56,672 nt of DNA from Paracoccaceae bacterium (GTDB taxonomy: Bacteria; Pseudomonadota; Alphaproteobacteria; Rhodobacterales; Rhodobacteraceae). Shown here piece by piece: positions 28,502-35,646 of the stretch. Below the pieces are notes generated by a model. That model ran no database searches and was not told the origin of the DNA. It saw only the letters and a program-made list of their open reading frames with translations. The first letter of the stretch is position 1. Each line of letters opens with the position of its first letter. A program made the position numbers and the translations under genes. The stretch is from the NCBI GenBank assembly GCA_030148745.1, contig JASBSV010000137.1, positions 1 through 56,672 on the forward strand, given 5' to 3'.

Positions 28502-28696
28502 ATGAATGCTGGCCGTCATATAGCTGCCTTTCTCTCGGACGAAGAGGGATCGGCGACCGTGGAATGGATCCTGGGCACCGCTTTGGGGGTGACCATGGCC
28601 CTTGCGGTGGCCAATGCCGTCTCTGGCGGGGTTGAGGCGCTGGCCAACCGGATATCATCGACCATCGCGGCGATCGAGACCGGCCCAAGCTGGTAG
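28502..28696 (+). CDS. Flp-pilin-like small membrane protein
   Basis: The protein is 64 residues from the ATG at 28502. A polar N-terminus ends in SDEEGSATVEW, which is like the Flp/TadE cleavage region with Glu at the +5-like position; a single hydrophobic stretch follows (GTALGVTMALAVANAVSGG). The C-terminus is short and amphipathic. The pattern suggests a type IVb pilin-like component, but no tad/cpa secretion genes are in the window. The 63 bp between suhB and this start carry no clear promoter. Confidence 0.6.
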   Translation: MNAGRHIAAFLSDEEGSATVEWILGTALGVTMALAVANAVSGGVEALANRISSTIAAIETGPSW

Positions 28697-28732
28697 CGGC
28701 CGGGCGGCCCGTTACGGCCAAGTGACTTGACC

Positions 28733-29341
28733 ATGCCCGTCTTTGCCCCACATCATCTGGTCATGCGCCTTGCCGTACCGATCCTTTTTGCGTTTCTCTG
28801 CCTGAGCCCTGCCGCCGGGATGGCACAGGCCACGGACGACACGCCGGGCAAGACCTGCCCGCCGGCGCCCGATCAGTCGCCGCGCTTTGCGCAGCTTCTT
28901 GGGCAGGTGCGCGTGGCCCCCAATGAAACGGCGGCGCGGCAGATCACCAATCAGATGTGGGAGCTTTGGGCCACCGCACCCGACGCCAAGGCGCAGGATA
29001 TGCTGGACCGCGGGCTACAATATCGCTCGCAAATGGATTTTGGCGCGGCTATCCGGGCGTTTGATGCCCTGATCGCCTACTGTCCCGATTACGCCGAAGG
29101 CTATAATCAGCGGGCCTTTATCCGGTTCATCCGGCGCGATTATGAAAATGCCCTTGCCGATCTGGAAGCGACGCTGGCCAGAAGTCCCGATCATATTGCG
29201 GCGCTATCGGGCAAGGCCCTGACGCTGTTCGGTCTGGGCCGTATGGAAGAGGGCCAGAAGGTGTTGCGCCGGGCGGTGGAGATGAACCCTTGGCTGCCCG
29301 AGCGCAGCATGCTGACAGTGCCGCCGGGGCGCGAGTTATAG
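28733..29341 (+). CDS. Exported TPR-repeat protein
   Basis: The protein is about 202 residues from the ATG at 28733 (a TTG at 28727 and an ATG at 28763 are alternatives). It has a signal peptide (MRLAVPILFAFLCLSPAAGMAQA) and then about three tetratricopeptide units, for example DFGAAIRAFDALIAYCPDYA, DYENALADLEATLARSPDHI and RMEEGQKVLRRAVEMNP. TPR proteins mediate protein contacts, here presumably in the periplasm. The function is unknown. Confidence 0.8.
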   Translation: MPVFAPHHLVMRLAVPILFAFLCLSPAAGMAQATDDTPGKTCPPAPDQSPRFAQLLGQVRVAPNETAARQITNQMWELWATAPDAKAQDMLDRGLQYRSQMDFGAAIRAFDALIAYCPDYAEGYNQRAFIRFIRRDYENALADLEATLARSPDHIAALSGKALTLFGLGRMEEGQKVLRRAVEMNPWLPERSMLTVPPGREL

Positions 29342-29373
29342 GGGCGGCCATCGCGGGTCGCAGCATCCGGGCC

Positions 29374-29405
29374 GCCTTCGGCGAGAGTATTTCAACAAAG
29401 AAGAA
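29374..29405 (+). repeat. Dispersed intergenic repeat, copy 4
   Basis: It reads GCCTTCGGCGAGAGTATTTC then AACAAAGAAGAA. The GCCTTCGGC hairpin and the AGTATTT...CAAAGAAGAA core match copies 1 and 5. It lies in the 187-bp spacer between the TPR gene and tRNA-Leu. Confidence 0.6.
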
Positions 29406-29528
29406 CGGCAGGGCGCTATCTTTGGTGATTGTGCGCCCGGGCGCTTTACACCGCTTGGTGGTTGTCTATGGTCGCGCGGGTATCGGGCGGTGTGCCGGGA
29501 TCGGCGCTTGTCGCCGGGTCTTTGCGAT

Positions 29529-29615
29529 GCGGGCGTGATGGAATGGTAGACATACCAGACTTAAAATCTGAGGGGGCGTAGCCCCGTGTGGGTTCGAGTC
29601 CCACCGCCCGCACCA
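29529..29615 (+). tRNA. tRNA-Leu (TAA)
   Basis: The 87 bases include an encoded CCA. Acceptor arms GCGGGCG and CGCCCGC pair. The anticodon loop CTTAAAA carries TAA. A long variable arm (GGGGGCGTAGCCCC) marks a class II tRNA, and the T loop is GGTTCGAGTCC. Confidence 0.96.
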
Positions 29616-29663
29616 GCCGCGCCCGGACAATCGGCGAGGCCGGCGTAAGGTTAGAGAAGCGGC

Positions 29664-30242
29664 ATGGCAGATTTCTTTTTTGGATATGGCTCATTGGTTA
29701 ATACGGCCACGCACAGCTATAGCGCCGCTGAACCTGCGGTGCTGCGCGGCTGGCGGCGCTGTTGGCATGGCACGGCGGTGCGGGATGTTGCGTTTTTAAG
29801 CGTCATCCCTGACCCGGACTGTCAGATAGAGGGACTTGTCGCGCGGGTTGATCGGGCCGAGTGGGCGGCGCTGGATCAGCGCGAGGCCGCTTACGATCGC
29901 CAGGATGTGCGCGATCAGGTGGCGCCGGCGCCGAAGGAAGCAGTCAGCCTGATTGCCTTTGCCGTGCCTGAGCGGCTTTGGCAAAGGGCGCCTGCGGCGC
30001 AGCCGATTTATCTCAGTTACATCGACGTGGTCGTGCAGGGGTATCTGCGGATCTTTGGCAGTGAAGGGGCAGCGCGGTTTTTTGCCACGACCGACGGCTG
30101 GGACCGGCCGATATTGGACGACCGGGCCGCGCCGCTTTATCCGCGCCATCAGGTGCTGAGCCCAAAGGAAAGGCAATTTGTCGACGATCAGCTGGCGCAA
30201 TTGGGCGCCGCGCCGGCTCAGGCAAGTTTTGGCAGCACCTGA
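29664..30242 (+). CDS. Gamma-glutamylcyclotransferase-like protein
   Basis: This 192-residue protein has the substrate-loop motif FFGYGSLVN (residues 5-13) and the downstream DQREAAYDR segment, where the catalytic Glu is expected. Family members release 5-oxoproline from gamma-glutamyl peptides (ChaC-like enzymes act on glutathione). The exact substrate is not certain. Its last 25 bases overlap the end of the opposing gltX. Confidence 0.8.
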   Translation: MADFFFGYGSLVNTATHSYSAAEPAVLRGWRRCWHGTAVRDVAFLSVIPDPDCQIEGLVARVDRAEWAALDQREAAYDRQDVRDQVAPAPKEAVSLIAFAVPERLWQRAPAAQPIYLSYIDVVVQGYLRIFGSEGAARFFATTDGWDRPILDDRAAPLYPRHQVLSPKERQFVDDQLAQLGAAPAQASFGST

Positions 30243-31540
30243 AGAAGCGGCATGACATCGGCCATCTCGGGGCCTTTGGCACGGCCGGTCAGGGCAAGGC
30301 GCAGCGGCATGAAAAGGCCACGCCCTTTGCGGCCTGTGGCCTCTTTCACGGCCTTGGTCCAGTTGGCCCATGTGTTGGCGTCGTAGGGCTTCGGGGGCAG
30401 CATCGCAAAAGCCTGCGCCACAAATTCGCGGTCTTCATCAGCGATCACCGGCTGGGCGCCCTTGGAAAAGAGCTGCCACCAGTCTTTCATGTCGTCCAGA
30501 ACGGTTATGTTTTCGCGAACCGCCGCCCAGAATGCCGGCGCCAGATCCTGCGGAACGCCGATGGCGGCAAGCTGTTCGGCCACGGCTTCAAGCGGCAGGC
30601 CGGCGAGATAGCGGGCGGTTAGGGGGAAGAGATCCGCTTCGTCAAACTTGGTGGGGGCGGCGCCGAAATGTGATAGATCAAACCCTTCGATCAACTCGTC
30701 CAGCGATGTGCAAAGTTCGATCGGATCGGAAGAGCCAAGGCGCGCCATATGGCTGAGCAGCGCCATGGGCTGAACGCCGCGTGCGCGCAGATCGCGAAGG
30801 GCCAGCGTGCCAAGGCGTTTTGACAGAGCCTCGCCCTGCGGGCCGGTCAAAAGCGAGTGATGCGCAAACTCCGGCACCTTGCCATCCAGCGCCTGAATGA
30901 TCTGAATTTGCGTGGCGGTATTGGTGACGTGGTCGGATCCGCGCACGACATGGGTTACGCCCATGTCTGTATCATCGACGACCGAAGCGATGGTATAAAG
31001 AACCTGCCCGTCGCCACGGATCAGGACCGGATCGCTGACGCTGGCAGCGTCGATTGAGATATCGCCAAGGATTCCGTCGGTCCATTCGATACGCTGATGA
31101 TTGAGCAAGAACCGCCAATGCGGCGAACGTTCGGCGCGCAGGCGGGTCTTGTCGGCGTCTGTCAGGGCAAGGGCCGCGCGATCATAGACCGGGGGTCGCC
31201 CCATGTTCAGCTGTTTCTTTCGCTTAAGGTCCAGTTCGGTCGGCGTCTCGAACGCCTCATAGAGCCTGCCGCTGGCGCGCATCTGATCGGCCGCATCGGC
31301 GTAGCGTTCAAGGCGGTCGGACTGTTTTTCAACCCGGTCCCATGTCAGGCCCAGCCATTCGAGGTCTTCTTTGATGGCATCGGCGTATTCCTGTTTGGAG
31401 CGTTCAGGGTCGGTATCATCCAGCCGCAGGATGAAGGTGCCGCCGGATTTGCGGGCGATCATATAGTTAAAGAGCGCCGTGCGCAGGTTTCCCACGTGAA
31501 GAAAGCCGGTGGGTGACGGGGCGAAACGGGTGACGGTCAT
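30218..31540 (-). CDS. gltX: Glutamyl-tRNA synthetase
   Basis: This 440-residue class I synthetase has the HIGH-equivalent PSPTGFLHVGNLR (residues 8-20), the DDTDPERS zinc/ATP region, the VVRGSDHV motif and the KMSKS-equivalent ALSKRLG. The length, with a full C-terminal helical anticodon domain, excludes the short GluQ-RS form. The start follows a GAGGAG site. Alphaproteobacteria often carry two gltX copies, so this may be one of a pair. Confidence 0.95.
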   Translation of the reverse strand: MTVTRFAPSPTGFLHVGNLRTALFNYMIARKSGGTFILRLDDTDPERSKQEYADAIKEDLEWLGLTWDRVEKQSDRLERYADAADQMRASGRLYEAFETPTELDLKRKKQLNMGRPPVYDRAALALTDADKTRLRAERSPHWRFLLNHQRIEWTDGILGDISIDAASVSDPVLIRGDGQVLYTIASVVDDTDMGVTHVVRGSDHVTNTATQIQIIQALDGKVPEFAHHSLLTGPQGEALSKRLGTLALRDLRARGVQPMALLSHMARLGSSDPIELCTSLDELIEGFDLSHFGAAPTKFDEADLFPLTARYLAGLPLEAVAEQLAAIGVPQDLAPAFWAAVRENITVLDDMKDWWQLFSKGAQPVIADEDREFVAQAFAMLPPKPYDANTWANWTKAVKEATGRKGRGLFMPLRLALTGRAKGPEMADVMPLLQVLPKLA

Positions 31541-31699
31541 GGGTATACTCCTCGGGCGGAACCCTGTCTCATAGCGGCGGCCAATTGTCCATATCCGGCA
31601 AAATTGCCCGGCCGGCTTTCTTGTTGTCCCTTTCGCAGCAGATCCGCGGGATGAGCGCCGGTTCAGGCGAGCTGGCAGCCCCCGCGAAGAGGTTTTTCA

Positions 31700-32014
31700 G
31701 TTCTAGCCGAAGCGTTTGAGGCCGCGATGTACGCGCGCAAGATCGGCCATCGCACGGTGGGATTTTCATCGGCGCAAATTCTGGCAGAGCTGGGGGTCGC
31801 GGATGCCCATAACCTGTCGGGGGCTCTATCAGGGGGTTCCGATGCGCCCAAAATCCGTTCCCGCCCAGCCCGGGGCGCTCGATCCTGACCGAATGGGCCG
31901 CGCGCAAAGATCAGCCGCGGCGCGCTGATAACCCATGTTCTGGCGGATAAGCTCGCGCATCGCTTTGGCTGGCCCGATGCCGTAATTGCGGCCATCGACA
32001 GATGGTCGCAATAG
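31700..32014 (+). pseudogene. Decayed zincin-like metallopeptidase (PF06262 type)
   Basis: Three short stretches in different frames line up with the PF06262 family. AQILAELGVADAHNLSG (31771-31821) is followed, after an extra G in the run 31819-31823, by LYQGVPMRPKSV in another frame. A further shift gives ILTEWAARKDQ, and another gives ALITHVLADKLAHRFGWPD...AIDRW ending at TAG 32012. The family zinc motif HEIAHHFG reads DKLAHRFG here, so its key His and Glu are gone. The 5' end is not clear. This occupies most of the gap between gltX and nadE. Confidence 0.72.
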
Positions 32015-32019
32015 CCCGC

Positions 32020-33678
32020 CTATGACGGATCGCGCCAGCGATTGACAATCGGGTAGCGGCGGTCGAGCCAAAAGGCCTTGCCGGTCAGGCGGGGGCCCGG
32101 CGCGCTTTGAAAGCGTTTGTATTCCGAGATATAGATCAGGTTTTCAACGCGCTTTACCGTGTCGCGATCAAAGCCCTGCGCCACCACGTCGGCGACTGAC
32201 AAATCGCGGTCGATCAGCAGCTCTAGGATGGCATCCAGCACCTCATAGGGCGGCAGGCTGTCTTCGTCTTTCTGATCCTCGCGTAATTCGGCCGAGGGGG
32301 GTTTATCGATGATCGAGGGCGGAATGACCGTACTGGCAGGCCCCATCATCCAGTCGCGGTGATTGGCGTTTCGCCAGCGTGCGGTTTCAAAGACCCGCAT
32401 CTTGTAGAGATCCTTGATCGGGTTATACCCGCCCGCCATATCGCCATAGATCGTGGCATAGCCCACCGCGACCTCGGATTTATTGCCCGTGGTCAACAGC
32501 ATCTCGCCGAACTTGTTGGAAAGTGCCATCAGCAACAGACCGCGCAGCCGCGACTGGATGTTTTCTTCGGTCAGATCGGGGTTGGTGCCCTCAAAAAGCG
32601 GTGCCAGCGCCTCGGTCACCGCGGCGCGTGGCCCTGCGATGGGCAGATCGTCCAGCCGGCAGCCAAGCGCGCTTGCAACCGCCTGCGCGTCATCAAGCGA
32701 CGATTGCGAGGTGTATTCAGATGGCAGCATAACACAGCGCAGGTTGCCCGGTCCCAGCGCATCGGCGGCAATGGTCGCCACCAGCGCGCTGTCGATCCCG
32801 CCTGAAAGCCCCAGAAGTACCTTGGAGAACCCGGTTTTAGCCATATAGTCGCGCAGCGCAGTGACCATCACGCGATAGTCCTGTTCCCATTGGTCAGGGA
32901 AAACCGCTTTGGGGCCATCCTGCGCGCGCCAGCCCTCTGCGGTTTCAAGAAAATCGACATGTTCGATCGTCTCTTCGAAAAGCTGCATCTGCATGGCCAG
33001 CCGGCCGCCGGGGTTGATCACGAAAGATCCGCCGTCAAAGACCTGATCGTCCTGCCCGCCCACCATGTTGAGATAGACCAAAGGCAGGCCCGTCTCGACC
33101 GTGCGGGCGACCATTTTCGACATGCGCACATCAAATTTGCCCCGGTAATAGGGCGATCCATTCGGAACCAGCAGGATCTGCGCGCCGCTTTCGGCCATGG
33201 TTTCGGGCACATCTTCGTGCCAGGCATCCTCACAAATCGGGGTGCCGATCTGCATTGGGCCGATCCGGTAGGGGCCGCTGATCGCCCCCTCGTCAAAAAG
33301 CCGCCTTTCATCGAAAACCTTGGAATTGGGCAACTCATGTTTGCACATGCGCGCCACAACCTGCCCGCCTTTCAGAATCCAATAGGCATTGTACAGAAAG
33401 CCGTCCTCAAGATAGGGCGCGCCGATGCCCATCGCTGGCCCCTGAGCGGTGCGGTTGGCCAGCGTTTGAACCCAGGCCATGCAATCGCGCGTAAAGGCGG
33501 GTTTGAGCACCAGATCCTGTGTCTGATAGCCAGACAGGAACATCTCGGGCAGGCACACCATATCGGCGTCGGCCGCCGCCGCGCTCTTCCAGGCCTCAAA
33601 GGCCTTGTCTGCGTTGCCCCCAAAGTCGCCGACCCGGGGGTTCAACTGCGCAAGTGTCAGGCGAAAGCGATCTGCCAT
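32020..33678 (-). CDS. nadE: Glutamine-dependent NAD+ synthase
   Basis: This 552-residue two-domain enzyme has an N-terminal nitrilase-type glutaminase domain with the triad Glu45 (CLPEMFLSGY), Lys113 (CKHELPN) and Cys149 (PICEDAW). The C-terminal synthetase domain has the PP-loop LSGGIDSALVA (residues 291-301) and the GNKSEVAVGYATIYGDMAGG block. It converts nicotinate adenine dinucleotide to NAD, the last step of NAD synthesis. It is divergent from the MORN-repeat gene. Confidence 0.97.
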   Translation of the reverse strand: MADRFRLTLAQLNPRVGDFGGNADKAFEAWKSAAAADADMVCLPEMFLSGYQTQDLVLKPAFTRDCMAWVQTLANRTAQGPAMGIGAPYLEDGFLYNAYWILKGGQVVARMCKHELPNSKVFDERRLFDEGAISGPYRIGPMQIGTPICEDAWHEDVPETMAESGAQILLVPNGSPYYRGKFDVRMSKMVARTVETGLPLVYLNMVGGQDDQVFDGGSFVINPGGRLAMQMQLFEETIEHVDFLETAEGWRAQDGPKAVFPDQWEQDYRVMVTALRDYMAKTGFSKVLLGLSGGIDSALVATIAADALGPGNLRCVMLPSEYTSQSSLDDAQAVASALGCRLDDLPIAGPRAAVTEALAPLFEGTNPDLTEENIQSRLRGLLLMALSNKFGEMLLTTGNKSEVAVGYATIYGDMAGGYNPIKDLYKMRVFETARWRNANHRDWMMGPASTVIPPSIIDKPPSAELREDQKDEDSLPPYEVLDAILELLIDRDLSVADVVAQGFDRDTVKRVENLIYISEYKRFQSAPGPRLTGKAFWLDRRYPIVNRWRDPS

Positions 33679-33824
33679 CGTGGTCCCCGAAGTCGTCGTT
33701 TTTTAGGTCTATACTCAGACTGACAGGCAGTTGAAAGCCGATTGAACGAAAAGACGTTGTAAGCCCTGAGGCCGTGATTTAGGCTTTGGGCAGCTTCCAA
33801 AAAGGGCGCGTTACAAGGATCGAG

Positions 33825-35309
33825 ATGGGTGAGCAGGGGCTGATGGTGCGGGTGAACTCGGGACTGGCTGCAAGCCTGATCTTTCTGTGCACGGCGGCGG
33901 CGCCACTATGGGCGCAATCCTCGGGCGAGGTCGTCACCAAGCAATACGAAGACGGCGGCATCTACGAAGGCACCTTCAAGGACGGCAAGCAAAACGGCAT
34001 CGGAAGCTATCGTCTGCCCAATGGCTATGAATACACCGGCCAATGGGTCGATGGCGAAATCAAGGGCCAGGGCGTGGCACGTTTCGCCAACGGTTCGGTC
34101 TATGAAGGAACCTTTGCCAAGGGCAAACCCGACGGGCGCGGAAAAATCCGCTTTGCCGATGGCGGCACCTATGAGGGCGACTGGGTCGATGGCAAGATTA
34201 CCGGTAAGGGGGTCGCCAAATATGCCAATGGCGTGACCTACAAGGGCAGCTTCCGAAACGCCCTGCACGACGGTCAGGGCACGATGACCAGCGCCAATGG
34301 CTATGTCTACGAAGGCACTTGGGTCAATGGCGTCAAGGAAGGCTCGGGGCGCATCACCTATCCCGACGGCGCGGTCTACGAAGGAACCCTCTCGGCGGGG
34401 CTGCGCGACGGGCAGGGCACGCTGACCATGCCCGATGGGCTGGTCTACACCGGCCAGTGGAAAGCCGGGCAGATCAACGGCACCGGGCGCCTGACCCAGC
34501 CGAACGGCGATGTCTACGAGGGCAATCTGGTCAATGGCGCACGCGAAGGCGCGGGCAAGGTCACCTATGCCAACGGCGACGTTTACGAGGGCAATTTTGC
34601 CAATGACAAGCGCGACGGCAAAGGTACATTCACCGGCGCCGACGGATATATTTATGTCGGTGACTGGGTGGACGGCCGCATTCAGGGCAATGGCCGGGTC
34701 ACCTATCCGGACGGCTCGGTCTACGAAGGCCAGTTCGCCGATGACCTCGCGCAGGGCAAGGGCAAGATCACCTATCCCGACGGCAACACCTACGAGGGCG
34801 ATTGGGTCGCCGGCGTGATCGAGGGCAAGGGCATCGCCCGCTATGCCAACGGTCTGGTCTATGAAGGCGAGTTCAAGAACGCCCGAAACGATGGCCAGGG
34901 CAAGATGACCTACCCCGATGGCTATATCTATGAAGGGTCCTGGAAGGACGGTCAGCGCAGCGGTCAGGGCAAAGCCACCTATGCCGATGGCACGGTCTAT
35001 ACCGGCAGCTTCCGGAACGGCCAGCGCGACGGTCAGGGCACCATTGTTATGCCCGATGGCTTTAAATATACCGGCCAGTGGTCAGCCGGAGACATCGACG
35101 GCAAAGGCGTTGCAACCTACGCCAATGGCGATGTCTACGAAGGCAGTTTCAGCCGCGGCAAGCGCCAGGGCGCCGGCTCGATCCGCTATGCCACCGGCCA
35201 GCAGGCATCGGGTGTCTGGGAAAACGGCGCGCTGACCCGTCCTGACAAGACCCCGTCACCCGCCCCTGCCACCACCACCACCGACGGCGCGCCGGCTAGC
35301 GGCAATTAA
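33825..35309 (+). CDS. Exported protein built from 18 MORN repeats
   Basis: The protein is 494 residues from the ATG at 33825, which follows an AAGGA site; a TTG at 33786 would add 13 residues. A signal peptide (about residues 7-31, ending PLWAQS) precedes 18 tandem repeats of 23 residues, each of the form Y-x-G-x-W/F-x-x-G-x-x-x-G-x-G-x-x-x-Y-x-x-G, plus one degenerate unit and a Pro/Thr/Ala tail. MORN repeats form an extended beta-sheet surface; bacterial examples are mostly uncharacterised. The DNA repeat is diverged at third positions, which argues for an old array under selection. Confidence 0.88.
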   Translation: MGEQGLMVRVNSGLAASLIFLCTAAAPLWAQSSGEVVTKQYEDGGIYEGTFKDGKQNGIGSYRLPNGYEYTGQWVDGEIKGQGVARFANGSVYEGTFAKGKPDGRGKIRFADGGTYEGDWVDGKITGKGVAKYANGVTYKGSFRNALHDGQGTMTSANGYVYEGTWVNGVKEGSGRITYPDGAVYEGTLSAGLRDGQGTLTMPDGLVYTGQWKAGQINGTGRLTQPNGDVYEGNLVNGAREGAGKVTYANGDVYEGNFANDKRDGKGTFTGADGYIYVGDWVDGRIQGNGRVTYPDGSVYEGQFADDLAQGKGKITYPDGNTYEGDWVAGVIEGKGIARYANGLVYEGEFKNARNDGQGKMTYPDGYIYEGSWKDGQRSGQGKATYADGTVYTGSFRNGQRDGQGTIVMPDGFKYTGQWSAGDIDGKGVATYANGDVYEGSFSRGKRQGAGSIRYATGQQASGVWENGALTRPDKTPSPAPATTTTDGAPASGN

Positions 35310-35320
35310 ATCGACCGCAT

Positions 35321-35355
35321 CTTCTTCTTTGCAAAAAATACTCAGCGCGCCGGGC
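35321..35355 (-). repeat. Dispersed intergenic repeat, copy 5
   Basis: Read on the minus strand it is GCCCGGCGCGCTGAGTATTT then TTTGCAAAGAAGAAG. The AGTATTT and CAAAGAAGAA core is the same as in copies 1 and 4. It begins 12 bp after the MORN gene stop. Confidence 0.6.
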
Positions 35356-35362
35356 TCGCGGC

Positions 35363-35386
35363 TCACGGCCTGCGGTCTGGCCGTGA
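35363..35386. terminator. Possible terminator hairpin after the MORN gene
   Basis: TCACGGCC (35363-35370) and GGCCGTGA (35379-35386) form a perfect eight-pair stem with an eight-base loop. It is not followed by a T tract, so factor-independent termination is doubtful. Confidence 0.35.
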
Positions 35387-35451
35387 TGCAGACAGGGGCC
35401 ATAAGCCGCCGGCAATAGGGCACGGACAACAAAATGACCGGCAACAAACGT

Positions 35452-35480
35452 CTTTTCTTTTCAGAACCGCCGCCTATAGT
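35452..35480 (+). promoter_or_regulatory. Candidate promoter of the leuA leader
   Basis: TATAGT (35475-35480) is a good -10; the -35 region (CTTTTC, near 35452) is poor. A start site 5-8 bases after the -10 would put the transcript start almost on the leader peptide ATG at 35488. Confidence 0.35.
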
Positions 35481-35487
35481 GCGCATT

Positions 35488-35571
35488 ATGTTGAAGATGG
35501 GACCTCCGAACAGTTGCAGCCTGCGCCTTGCGGGCCCGTCCCTAATTCTGCTTCTCCTTAGCCGCCTCTGA
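35488..35571 (+). CDS. leuL: Leucine-rich leader peptide of leuA
   Basis: This is a 27-codon open frame 76 bp before leuA, too short for normal ORF lists. Nine residues are Leu (2, 12, 14, 19, 21-24, 27), including LILLLL at 19-24, using TTG, CTG, CTT, CTA and CTC codons. This is the hallmark of ribosome-mediated attenuation: stalling at Leu codons when charged tRNA-Leu is scarce lets leuA be expressed. No ribosome site is evident; the transcript may be nearly leaderless (see promoter at 35452). Confidence 0.75.
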   Translation: MLKMGPPNSCSLRLAGPSLILLLLSRL

Positions 35572-35622
35572 GCGTGCCATTCGGCGCGGTCGCTCAGGGG
35601 GGACATCGCGCCGGCTGACGCT
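35565..35622 (+). promoter_or_regulatory. Attenuator-like competing RNA stems before leuA
   Basis: Stem A pairs CTGAGCG (35568-35574, over the leader stop codon) with CGCTCAG (35591-35597), extendable to ten pairs with G-rich flanks. The alternative is a longer hairpin made of AGCGT (35571-35575) with ACGCT (35618-35622) and CGGCGCG (35582-35588) with CGCGCCG (35607-35613). The two folds share bases 35571-35574, so only one can form. No T tract follows the second fold; termination may be Rho-aided, or control may act on translation. Confidence 0.55.
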
Positions 35623-35646
35623 AAGGATAACAGAGAGAACAGACCA

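Noticed and set aside
33960-35200. Regular DNA repeats that could suggest CRISPR or a tandem-repeat locus
   Set aside because: The 69-bp period is the codon period of 23-residue MORN repeats; the units are diverged and coding, with no unique spacers.
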